NCBI GenBank assembly: GCA_947473045.1
Contig: CANJCO010000002.1
Span: forward strand, 62,001-126,000
Reading direction: 5' to 3'
Length of the DNA stretch: 64,000 nt
Origin: Myxococcales bacterium
GTDB taxonomy: Bacteria > Myxococcota_A > Polyangia > Polyangiales > Polyangiaceae
Below, one piece after another: positions 48,101 to 54,511 of this stretch. The translations under genes were made by a program, and so were the position numbers. Within the stretch, counting starts at the first letter, position 1. Every line of letters begins with the position of its first letter. The notes under the pieces were generated by a model. That model was not told the origin of the DNA, did not search any database, and was given only the letters and a program-made list of their open reading frames with translations.

Positions 48101-48311
48101 CAACGGCCCCGACCCTAAAAAGATGGCGTTCGAGGCTGAAGCGCCGCTTCGTGCTGGCGTCAATGTCATCACGGTCGTGGCTCGCGAAAATCCCGACACG
48201 ACCTCCCGCAGGGTGTTTGTGGTGCGAAAAGACGGCGCATCGGGCGAGCTGCTTCAAACGCCGCGCACGGAAGACGACGGAGGCGAAGGCGCCGGGCTTG
48301 CGGACGACTGA
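45156..48311 (+). CDS. Very large S41-family (CtpA-like) PDZ protease with C-terminal adhesin-like extension
   Basis: A 1051-residue protein, about twice the usual CtpA size. A membrane or signal segment is at about 12-29. A PDZ domain lies at about 180-275 (GGLGIVISL, AGVRRHDRITKIN). The S41 protease follows with LRGNPGG, the catalytic Ser in GTSASASEI (near residue 393) and the catalytic Lys in FGKGSVQ (near 419). After residue 540 come segments not seen in normal CtpA: two beta-sandwich-like units (about 600-700 and 730-850), a small SH3-like segment with GRFGFVKQSELEV (about 910), and a last beta domain (about 935-1035). ATG at 45156 or GTG one codon earlier. It probably processes envelope proteins; substrate unknown. 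Confidence 0.9.
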   Translation: MRSRLVERLLKVSALLGAFMLASLLALKLHLRGEGLWQGLAPASAASAQAQPYDLTQLKVTNEVLRIVRDKYVDPKRVRPREMLLSALNYVQRDVAQIIVLHDEGAPTVKVRVDTQEREFRVDNVQGPWDVASRLHDVFAFVQDNLRGTEVDLREVEYAACNGMLHTLDPHTVLLSPEAYKDMNMSTSGQFGGLGIVISLRDQQLTVINPMPATPAGRAGVRRHDRITKINNESTLNMGLNEAVNHLRGVPGSKVTVWIHRDGSEGWQGSRPFELTRETIHVASVESKLLEGNIGYVRLKAFQANSAGELDNALLELKKGGELKGLVLDLRGNPGGLLDQAVKITDKFVQSGPIVATVGHGEGAEGRDERVAHAEGTEPNYPIVLLVSGTSASASEIVAGAMKNHDRAVIVGETTFGKGSVQLIFTEMPDKAALKLTIAQYLTEPGDISIQGTGVTPDIELDPMTVDLQEMDLNADQGGLVKERDLSRSLSNAHTREGQRPSEVLRYYLGQKERIELLDRGGDPDDAAAPDFPTRFARELAARSPATARPDQVRAAKAFIESTRAAELAKVVADLQKQGIDWSDAPADVPAQQGPVSTLDVKVETDRAGDVVTAGEQIAVKVTVTNKGTLPVHRLFATTKSDNGMFDNKEFAFGKLEPGKSRTVTTPLGWCDFDGRKIGSTVALPKDTPRVCRIPKDALTRADGIKLRFEEARGRVPADAEARVSVRALERPVFSYAYQLVDNRKGNGDGRVQKGEELTMYLVVKNSGKGRSFDAQANLRNLSGDGLLLHEGRFNDVSNMAPGETRKVSFTFDVQPQLEGNEAKVELSIIDQELRESVVEKVRIPIVAASSSTPVAGPMKAALKGAALQEAADPASRTFGRLAAGVGVTAAGGYGDYVKVSLGAGRFGFVKQSELEVGGAPAPIVAFEDAMTHAPPLLEIAQPALFTRDAKITLRGSASDDARLLDVYVFSGSRKVFYRSNRNGPDPKKMAFEAEAPLRAGVNVITVVARENPDTTSRRVFVVRKDGASGELLQTPRTEDDGGEGAGLADD

Positions 48312-48320
48312 GGGCGGGCG

Positions 48321-48695
48321 ATGATCGTCAGCATCGGGCTCGATGTGTGCTCGATCGAGCGTATGAGGCGGGCGCTCGCGCGTCACGGCGATCGGTTCGC
48401 GGCGCGCATCTGCTCGCCCGCCGAGCTTAGCCGGGTGGGGGTTCGTGACCGGGCGACCTTCGTCGCTGCGCGATTCGCGGTGAAAGAGGCCTTTGCGAAG
48501 TGCCTCGACGGCGCCCGCGGGGTTGGCTGGCACGAGGTCGAGATCACGCACTCGCCCTCGGGTCGCCCGTCGCTCGTGCTGTCGGGAAACGCCTTGATTT
48601 GCGCTTCGAATGCGGGCGCCTCGCGCTGGCACGTGACGATTACGCACGACGCGGGCATCGCGGCGGCGGTGGTGATCCTCGAGGACGCGCAGTGA
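48321..48695 (+). CDS. acpS: Holo-[acyl-carrier-protein] synthase
   Basis: AcpS transfers the phosphopantetheine arm from CoA to acyl carrier protein. The 124-residue protein has the metal-binding start IGLDVCSIERM, the signature FAVKEAFAKCL with the catalytic Glu and Lys, and the last-third strand HVTITHDAGIAAAVVI. The spacing is that of AcpS-type rather than Sfp-type transferases. The stop overlaps the GTG of the next gene, so acpS and nnr are translationally coupled, a common pairing. Confidence 0.95.
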   Translation: MIVSIGLDVCSIERMRRALARHGDRFAARICSPAELSRVGVRDRATFVAARFAVKEAFAKCLDGARGVGWHEVEITHSPSGRPSLVLSGNALICASNAGASRWHVTITHDAGIAAAVVILEDAQ

Positions 48696-50209
48696 TCGCG
48701 GTTTTGACGCGGGATCAGGCGCGCGCGTTCGACGCCCGGGCCATTCGGGAGTGCGGCGTACCCGGCGTTGTTCTCATGGAAAATGCCGGACGCGGAGCGG
48801 CTGACGTGCTCGAACGCGAGCTGCTCGGCGGCGAAGCGCGCGGCAAGCAGATAGGCGTCGTTTGCGGCGTGGGCAACAACGGCGGCGACGGGTTCGTCAT
48901 CGCGCGCCACCTCGCGCTTCGCGGCGCGACGGTTCAAGTCGCGCTCGTCGGCGATCCGGCGCGATGCCGCGGCGACGCGGCGATCGCGCGCGGCGCCTGG
49001 CTCGGTACGGGCGGCGTCATCGGCACGGCTCCCGAAGCGCTGTCTGAATGCGACGTGCTCGTCGACGCACTTTTCGGCACAGGGCTCGATCGCGAAGTGA
49101 CCGGCGAGCAAGCCGCCGCGATCGCGTTCCTCAACGGCTCGGCCGCTCCGGTGTTCGCGCTCGACCTTCCTTCGGGACTCGACGCCGACACCGGCACAAC
49201 GCTTGGCGCCTGCGTCAACGCGCGCGTGACCGTGACGTTCGCCCACTCGAAGTGCGGCCTGCTCACGCCTTCGGGCGCGGCGCGTGCCGGAAGGGTCTTT
49301 GTGGTTGATATCGGCGTGCCTGCTGCGCTCGTCGTCGGTGCGGGTCACGAGGCATGGCTGATGAGCGACCAGGACGCTCGCGCGTGGCTCCCCGCGCGCG
49401 CGGCTGGCTCCCATAAGCATGGGGCGGGTCATGTCGGCGTGCTCGCTGGATCGTCGGGAAAGCCAGGCGCTGCGATGCTCGCCGCGTCAGGCGCGCTGCG
49501 GGCCGGAGCGGGCCTCGCGACCATCGTTACGTGGCCCGAGGTCGCTGCCGCCCTCGAGCTGCGCGCGCTCGAGATCATGGTCTCGCGCATCGACGAGGCC
49601 GACGTTGAGGCCTCCGTTGATCGTGCCGTCGCAGGCAAACGCGCGCTGGTCATCGGTCCCGCGTTCGGCCTCGGCGACGCGGCGCATCGGGCGGTCTCGC
49701 GGGCGGTGAACGCGTTCGAGGGGGTTGCCGTGCTCGACGCCGACGCGCTGACGCTATTTGCAGGGCGCCCGCAGGTGCTGGCGTCATCATGCGCGCGCCT
49801 CGTGCTCACCCCGCATGCGGGCGAAGCCGCGCGCCTCCTCGGCGTCACGTCTGCGCAAGTCGAGGCAGACCGTTTCGGGGCGGTGCGGGAGCTCGCCGCG
49901 GCGGCCGGCTGCGTCGTTCTTTTGAAAGGAGCCCACACGCTCATCGCCGACGCGCGCGGGCGCGTCGCCGTATCGAGGGTGGTGTGCCCCGCGCTGGCGA
50001 CAGCGGGCTCAGGAGACGTGCTCGCGGGAATCATCGCCGGGCTCGGATGCGGACTCGGTGCCTTCGAGGCGGCGTGCGCCGGCGCGCTCATTCACGGCAA
50101 GGCAGGCGAAGCCGCCGGGGTCGATCGCGGGCTGCTCGCCTCGGAAATCGCAGACCTGGTGCCCCGCGCCATTCGCGCGTTGTCGGCTGGCCACGACGTG
50201 CGTCCGTAA
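48692..50209 (+). CDS. nnr: Bifunctional NAD(P)H-hydrate epimerase/dehydratase
   Basis: This enzyme repairs hydrated NADH/NADPH. Residues 1-210 are the epimerase (YjeF N) part, with MENAGRGAADVL, CGVGNNGGDGFVIARHL and DALFGTGLDREV. Residues about 220-505 are the ADP-dependent dehydratase, with AGSSGKPGAAMLAASGALRAGAGL, VLTPHAGEAARLL and ATAGSGDVLAGIIAGL. At 505 residues it has normal length. The GTG start overlaps the acpS stop. Both active sites look complete. Confidence 0.95.
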   Translation: MIAVLTRDQARAFDARAIRECGVPGVVLMENAGRGAADVLERELLGGEARGKQIGVVCGVGNNGGDGFVIARHLALRGATVQVALVGDPARCRGDAAIARGAWLGTGGVIGTAPEALSECDVLVDALFGTGLDREVTGEQAAAIAFLNGSAAPVFALDLPSGLDADTGTTLGACVNARVTVTFAHSKCGLLTPSGAARAGRVFVVDIGVPAALVVGAGHEAWLMSDQDARAWLPARAAGSHKHGAGHVGVLAGSSGKPGAAMLAASGALRAGAGLATIVTWPEVAAALELRALEIMVSRIDEADVEASVDRAVAGKRALVIGPAFGLGDAAHRAVSRAVNAFEGVAVLDADALTLFAGRPQVLASSCARLVLTPHAGEAARLLGVTSAQVEADRFGAVRELAAAAGCVVLLKGAHTLIADARGRVAVSRVVCPALATAGSGDVLAGIIAGLGCGLGAFEAACAGALIHGKAGEAAGVDRGLLASEIADLVPRAIRALSAGHDVRP

Positions 50210-50312
50210 AGACACACGCCTCGTTGGAAATTGCCCAATTGCGCGAGGTTTATGCCGGTTTGTTGTGTGGTATGCGCGTTGCGATGCGTGTGCTTCGGAG
50301 GCACGACCCGTC

Positions 50313-50852
50313 ATGCACACGCGATCTGCAAAGTACACTCTGTCGCCCGCGAGCCCCGCCTGCAGCGAGGTTCGCGCCGGCCTTTGGCAGCTCGTCCCAG
50401 GGCTGCGCGCGCGGGCCCTGCACCTCGTCGGAAACGCCGCGCAGGCTGACGACCTCGTGCAGGACACCATCGAGAGGGCGCTACGTTTCGAAGCGCAGTT
50501 CGTCAGCGGCTCGAGCTTGCGGGCGTGGGCGTCGTCGATTCTTTTCAGTGTATTCGTGACGCGCTTTCGAAGGGCGCGCCGCGAGCGCACCGCGCTGCGC
50601 GTTCTCGCCAGCGATCCCAACGCATGGACCCTGCCCGACGACCAAAGGCCTGACGCGTATGTCGCGCTCACGCGAAGCACCACGGCGTCTCTCGACGCGC
50701 TGCCCCCGGGTTTCAAGGCCGCCATCGAAATGGTCGACGTCGAAGGCCAGACGTACCGCGACGCGGCCGGCGCGCTCGGGGTGCCGGTGGGAACCGTCAT
50801 GAGCCGGCTTCATCGCGGCCGGCGCATGCTCAAAGAGTCACTCGCTGCGTGA
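50313..50852 (+). CDS. ECF-type sigma-70 family RNA polymerase sigma factor
   Basis: A 179-residue sigma factor. Region 2 is ALHLVGNAAQADDLVQDTIERAL with SLRAWASSILFSVFVTRF (about 35-85). Region 4 is LPPGFKAAIEMVDVEGQTYRDAAG followed by VPVGTVMSRLHRGRRML (about 128-172). Regions 1 and 3 are missing, as in ECF sigmas. No anti-sigma gene is adjacent. TGGAAATT at 50225, a -35-like element, lies about 85 bases upstream and could reflect autoregulation, but the evidence is weak. Its last 15 bases overlap the convergent adenosyltransferase gene. Confidence 0.9.
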   Translation: MHTRSAKYTLSPASPACSEVRAGLWQLVPGLRARALHLVGNAAQADDLVQDTIERALRFEAQFVSGSSLRAWASSILFSVFVTRFRRARRERTALRVLASDPNAWTLPDDQRPDAYVALTRSTTASLDALPPGFKAAIEMVDVEGQTYRDAAGALGVPVGTVMSRLHRGRRMLKESLAA

Positions 50853-51401
50853 TTGCCGCCGCGCAGTCCACGGCACGTCCGCCACGCCCCGGTCGTGGTT
50901 TTCCCGCCGCGCGAGCGTAAAGAGCAAATCGCTGAGGCGGTTCAAGTAGATCACGACGTCACGCCGCGGCTCGGCGTCGTCGATGGCCAGCACGCTGCGC
51001 TCCGCGCGCCGGCAGACGGTGCGGGCGAGGTGCAAGTGGCACGCTTGCGGCGAGCCGCCCGGAAGCACGAACGTCTTGAGCTGCGGCAAGCCTTCTTCGC
51101 TCGCGTCGATCGCGCGCTCGAGCCTTTGAGCATCCTGATCGCCGAGCAGGGGCATGCCGAGGCTCGCCTCCTTGCCCGCCACGCACGCGAGCTCCGCGCC
51201 CAACGTGAACAGATCGACTTGCACTTCGGCCAAAATCGACTCTCCAAGCGCGCCGAGCCCCGCGGCGCGAGCGAGCCCGACAAATGCGTTGAGCTCGTCG
51301 ACGGTCCCGTAGGCCTCGACCCTTGGTGACGCCTTTTTGACGCGCGCGCCGCCGTAGAGTCCGGTGGAGCCGTCGTCGCCGGTCTTCGTGTAGATTTTCA
51401 T
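50838..51401 (-). CDS. PduO-type ATP:cob(I)alamin adenosyltransferase
   Basis: This enzyme converts cobalamin into adenosylcobalamin for B12-dependent enzymes. The 187-residue protein shows the PduO pattern: IYTKTGDDGSTGLYGGARVKK at the start (ATP site), YGTVDELNAFVGLAR, FVLPGGSPQACHLHLARTVCRRAER and YLNRLSDLLFTLAR at the end. All residues of the ATP-binding motif appear conserved. It lies 66 bases downstream of the type III-like cassette on the same strand and converges with the sigma factor gene, overlapping it by 15 bases. A functional link to either is not evident. Confidence 0.93.
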   Translation of the reverse strand: MKIYTKTGDDGSTGLYGGARVKKASPRVEAYGTVDELNAFVGLARAAGLGALGESILAEVQVDLFTLGAELACVAGKEASLGMPLLGDQDAQRLERAIDASEEGLPQLKTFVLPGGSPQACHLHLARTVCRRAERSVLAIDDAEPRRDVVIYLNRLSDLLFTLARRENHDRGVADVPWTARRQSRSE

Positions 51402-51467
51402 CGCGTCGCCCTCATACCGCGCATGACTGGCCGCGGGTAGATGGCGATTGCAAGCGCTCGCATACGT

Positions 51468-52196
51468 TCACGCGCGCCTCGCAGCGCACGCCAACGTTTC
51501 TGCTTTTGAGGCCTGGTACTCGCGGGCGAAGTCGAGCGCGCGCTCCATCAATTTTGCGGCTCCGGCCGCGGCGGTACGCGCGGTCTCTCCGTGCCCGGTC
51601 GCGCGCGCGGCGCTTTGCGCGTGTCGGGTCGCGTCGGCGTCATGCGCTGCCGCGACGAAATCGAGACCGCTTGTTGTCAGCTTGCTCCCTGCGTTGATGG
51701 AGTCGCTGGCGATTCGGGCATATGCGGCGCTGCGTCGGAGCGTCTCAACGTCCGGCGGGGGCGCCTTTGCTGCGCTTGCGGCGGCGGTCGAAGCATCGGT
51801 CTTCGCTGCGCTTGCGGCGGCCTCCGCCGCATCTGCCTGTGCCGAGCGAATCGCTGCCACGCCTGAAGCTACGCCCGAAGCCGCGGCGAGCGCTCCGCCG
51901 GCGATCCCGCTCGCGAGCCCTGCGGCGGCCCGGGCGCGCATCGAGCTGAGCTGCGCATCCTGCTCGCCCTGCTCCTGAAGCTGCGCGCGGTTGTCGCGGT
52001 CCTGCGCCGCTCGCTCGACTTCGCGTCCCATCGCCAGCGACAGCGCCGCCAACGCCGCTCCGGGATCGCCGCAGAAACGAAGTTCATTTTCGCTAGCGAC
52101 GAGGCTTGCGGGCGAAGCGAACCGGTCGGCGCCGCCGGTCTGGATGTCTGTGTAGTATGCACTTATGTGAGCTGTGCTCGATGCTATCGTCGTCAT
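51468..52196 (-). CDS. Putative type III secretion translocator (SctB/YopD/SseD-like)
   Basis: A 242-residue Ala-rich protein, last of the five-gene cassette. A short amphipathic coiled-coil (about 56-88, REVERAAQDRDNRAQLQEQG) precedes a single hydrophobic segment (about 90-116, ARAAAGLASGIAGGALAAASG). Helical segments follow (about 120-240, including ATRHAQSAARATG and LDFAREYQASKAE). That is the layout of the smaller translocator SctB. It begins two bases after the preceding translocator gene. The identity rests on layout and the order of genes; Ala-rich sequence makes direct comparison by eye weak. Confidence 0.55.
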   Translation of the reverse strand: MTTIASSTAHISAYYTDIQTGGADRFASPASLVASENELRFCGDPGAALAALSLAMGREVERAAQDRDNRAQLQEQGEQDAQLSSMRARAAAGLASGIAGGALAAASGVASGVAAIRSAQADAAEAAASAAKTDASTAAASAAKAPPPDVETLRRSAAYARIASDSINAGSKLTTSGLDFVAAAHDADATRHAQSAARATGHGETARTAAAGAAKLMERALDFAREYQASKAETLACAARRA

Positions 52197-52198
52197 GA

Positions 52199-53074
52199 TC
52201 AGGCCCTCAGCGCGCCGGCGATCGCCGTCGCGTCGGATTGCGTTTTCATCGCGCCGGCGAGCGTCTTGAGCGCGCGCTCGTGCGACGTGGCTGCTTCTTT
52301 CATTGTGCCCATCACCCAGGTCGCGAGGGCGCTCATGCGTTCGGCGTGCTGATCGGCCCTGCGCGCATCGAGCCCCGACTCGGCCGCGGCGTAGCCGTAC
52401 GCGGCGGTCGCGACGCGCGCGCCTCCGCCCGTGAGCTGTCCGGCAGAAGCAGTCAGCGACGCCGCGGTCGTGACGCTCTTCGTCGTGGCGCTCGCTGCGC
52501 TGGCGCCGGCTGCTCCTGCGCTGGCGCCGGCTTGCGCCGCCGATGCGGCCAACGTGCCGCCCAGACTGCACGCTGCGGAGGCGATGGCGAGCCCGGCGCT
52601 GGTGGCCGCGCCCGCGGTTTCGCTCTGAGAAAGCTGTGTCACGACGTGAAACTGCTGCTCCGCGAACGCCGCCGACGACAGACACACCGACGCGACGAGC
52701 AGCCCGCTTGCAGCGCCGCAGCTGCAGACGGCAGCAACCGCTGAAGCCGCTGTGACCACCGCCGACGCGACCTTGGCGAGCGTGCCCCACGTCTCCGCCT
52801 TGTTTTCCGCGTCGATCTGCTCGCCGAGCGCCGCATTTGCGGCAGCCATCTCCGCGCGCTCCGACTTGCGGTGCATCTCGACTTGCGACTGCCCGGCGCG
52901 CGTGCCGGCCTCCCGTCGTTCGGCGATGAGCGTGTATAACGCATCCATTCTGCCGTTCGGTCCGGCGAGCGCGCGCGGCGCGGGCAGCACTGACTCGAAC
53001 GATGCGCCGGAAGGCTTCGCGGGCTCGGCGCAGGGCAGAGCGAAGGCCCGCGTTGCGCAGCCGACGGCGATCAC
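52199..53074 (-). CDS. Putative type III secretion translocator (SctE/YopB/SseC-like)
   Basis: A 291-residue protein with the layout of the large translocon pore subunit. An N-terminal coiled-coil (about 45-95, AERREAGTRAGQSQVEMHRK) runs into the first hydrophobic stretch (about 97-138, WGTLAKVASAVVTAASAVAA then GAASGLLVASV). A second follows at about 153-195 (TAGAATSAGLAIASAACSLGG), and a C-terminal amphipathic coil at about 232-275. The GTG start overlaps the chaperone stop (GTGA); a Met at residue 43 is an alternative. Proteins of this family insert into host membranes. It is shorter than pathogen SctE proteins (over 390 residues). Confidence 0.6.
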   Translation of the reverse strand: MIAVGCATRAFALPCAEPAKPSGASFESVLPAPRALAGPNGRMDALYTLIAERREAGTRAGQSQVEMHRKSERAEMAAANAALGEQIDAENKAETWGTLAKVASAVVTAASAVAAVCSCGAASGLLVASVCLSSAAFAEQQFHVVTQLSQSETAGAATSAGLAIASAACSLGGTLAASAAQAGASAGAAGASAASATTKSVTTAASLTASAGQLTGGGARVATAAYGYAAAESGLDARRADQHAERMSALATWVMGTMKEAATSHERALKTLAGAMKTQSDATAIAGALRA

Positions 53075-53502
53075 GCCGCCCTCCGCTCGCTGGCGACGAG
53101 CGCCGCCAGGTCTGGGTCGTCGATGTCGGAATCGCAGAGCGCGCCCAGGACTTCCTCGCTGCCGTCGACGTCGCCTAGTCGGCGCAGCGCGCGCGAGAGC
53201 GCGATGCCGCACCGCACGCTCGGTGACGAGAGCGCCCATCCGGTCGCGTAGATGTCCTTCGCGACCTCGAGCTGCCCTTCGCTCTCGTGGGCTGCGCCGA
53301 GCGCGAGGAACCCTCTTTCGTCACCCGGAGCGACCATGCACATCACGCGCAACACCTCTGCGGCGTCGGCGTAGCGCTCGTTTGTGAGCAGCCAGTGGCC
53401 GGTGGCGTAGAGGCCTTCGCGGACGGAGTCGCGGGTCGAAGGGTCGAGGGCGCCGGCGGCGATTGTGAACGACGTGAGCTGTTCGAAGATGTCGGCGCTC
53501 AT
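53071..53502 (-). CDS. SycD/LcrH-like TPR chaperone for translocators
   Basis: A 143-residue TPR protein. The central part reads YADAAEVLRVMCMVAPGDER, then GFLALGAAHESEGQLEVAKD and IYATGWALS. These correspond position by position to the tandem TPR motifs of class II type III chaperones (SycD/LcrH, SicA, SscA), which keep the two hydrophobic translocators soluble. The length (about 145-165 in the family) fits. It is encoded directly upstream of the two putative translocators, as in known type III operons. Unrelated TPR proteins are an alternative, but length and context argue against it. Confidence 0.8.
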   Translation of the reverse strand: MSADIFEQLTSFTIAAGALDPSTRDSVREGLYATGHWLLTNERYADAAEVLRVMCMVAPGDERGFLALGAAHESEGQLEVAKDIYATGWALSSPSVRCGIALSRALRRLGDVDGSEEVLGALCDSDIDDPDLAALVASERRAA

Positions 53503-53503
53503 G

Positions 53504-54157
53504 TCAGTGTCCGATGTTTCCGGCGATCTTGTTGAGCTGCTCGCCGAGCGCCTGAATCATCTGGGTCACAGTGCTGACCGCCGTCTGGCGCTGGGACATC
53601 AGCGACTGGAGCTGGATCATGTCGAGCTCCGTGCCGGAGTTCATGTCCTTCTGGAGGTTGCCGACAGGTTGCGCAATCATCTGCGTCATCTCCTCGGGCT
53701 TGTAGGTCTGCGCCTTCAACGCAACGCTGGCGTTCGGGTCGAAGCTCGCCGACGGCGGAGCGCCGGTGACGTGAACGAGCTTGCCTGCGAGATCGATAAG
53801 CCGCTTCTGCACACCGGGATCGGTGACCTTGTTCGCCGCTTCGAGCAGGGCCTGCGCGGCGCCTTTGATGGTGCAGTCGGTGCTCACGCCCGTGCCGCCG
53901 GTCACCTTGAGATCGTCACTGCCGAAGTTCAAATTGCCCTGAAGCTCGGACAGCACCTGGGAGTCGTGATTGGCTGTCTGCTGCTTTTCGAATTTTGTCT
54001 GTATCTGGTTGTCGAGGCCGCGCAGGCGCGTGGCGCAGTAGTTCATCAGCGCGTCGGGCGTGAGGTAGCAAGCGCCCCGAACGGAGTAGTCGTGCTGGGG
54101 AATGAGGACGTTGTCCTGAACGACGGGTGGGTTGATCGAGTTGTTCTGCAGCAACAT
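53504..54157 (-). CDS. Putative type III secretion tip/filament-like protein (SctA/EspA/SseB-type)
   Basis: A 217-residue protein with no signal peptide. The N-terminal part is polar (NPPVVQDNVLIPQHDYSVRG), followed by helical segments (NHDSQVLSELQGNLNFG). The C-terminal 40 residues form an amphipathic helix (LDMIQLQSLMSQRQTAVSTV and on to the end). C-terminal helices of this sort are typical of needle, filament and tip subunits of type III systems. Its place, first large gene before the chaperone and translocators, is that of SseB in the SPI-2 order sseB-sscA-sseC-sseD. Only the C-terminal pattern and the context support the call; SctA, needle or effector are all possible. Confidence 0.5.
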   Translation of the reverse strand: MLLQNNSINPPVVQDNVLIPQHDYSVRGACYLTPDALMNYCATRLRGLDNQIQTKFEKQQTANHDSQVLSELQGNLNFGSDDLKVTGGTGVSTDCTIKGAAQALLEAANKVTDPGVQKRLIDLAGKLVHVTGAPPSASFDPNASVALKAQTYKPEEMTQMIAQPVGNLQKDMNSGTELDMIQLQSLMSQRQTAVSTVTQMIQALGEQLNKIAGNIGH

Positions 54158-54167
54158 CGCGCGCTCC

Positions 54168-54356
54168 TCAGGCCATCACCGCGCCGACCGGCGCGGGGGT
54201 AAAAGTGTGCACAGTGCATGCGTATTCGAGCGCATCGAGAAGTTCGTCCGAGACTCCGAGCGTCACGTCGCCCATTGCTTTGAGCTGCGCACTTGCTGCA
54301 GCCACGGCGGCGTCTTGCGCGCGCAGTTCGATCGCTATCGTTTCAAGGGTCGTCAT
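54168..54356 (-). CDS. Small helical protein heading the translocon-like cassette
   Basis: A 62-residue protein (MTTLETIAIELRAQDAAVAA at its start). The first 35 residues form a likely helix, a second helix follows (SDELLDALEYACTVHTF), and the end is PAPVGAVMA. A GGAG site lies six bases before the ATG at 54356. It is the first gene of the five-gene group and ends ten bases before the next. By position it would correspond to a small type III chaperone or SseA/SctF-like protein. I cannot assign a family from the sequence. Confidence 0.6.
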   Translation of the reverse strand: MTTLETIAIELRAQDAAVAAASAQLKAMGDVTLGVSDELLDALEYACTVHTFTPAPVGAVMA

Positions 54357-54440
54357 TGAATTCTCCGTTGCGGCTCGCTTGCCGCATGCGAGCCCTTCGG
54401 TCGGGAGCGCCGCAGGTTGCGGGGAATCTTCTTGGGCGAC

Positions 54441-54476
54441 AAAAAAGAAAACCCCGGCGTCTTGAAACGCCGGGGC
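54441..54476 (-). terminator. Rho-independent terminator of carD
   Basis: On the minus strand CCCCGGCGT (54467-54475) and ACGCCGGGG (54452-54460) form a perfect 9-bp stem with a TTCAAG loop, followed by TTTTCTTTTTT (54441-54451). It ends the CarD-family gene and separates it from the type III-like cassette. That cassette must therefore use its own promoter in 54357-54440 or depend on read-through. Confidence 0.92.
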
Positions 54477-54511
54477 TCGGTGGCGGACCTCGAACGGGCG
54501 AGGCGCTGCGG

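Noticed and set aside
44322-48647. Open frame of over 1400 codons on the minus strand
   Set aside because: It is antisense to the S41 protease and acpS, whose motifs are clear. The translation is Arg/His/Ala-rich without any family pattern, as expected from third-position GC bias.
54357-54440. Sigma-54 promoter for the translocon-like cassette
   Set aside because: No GG-N10-GC element with the right spacing; the promoter type remains unknown.
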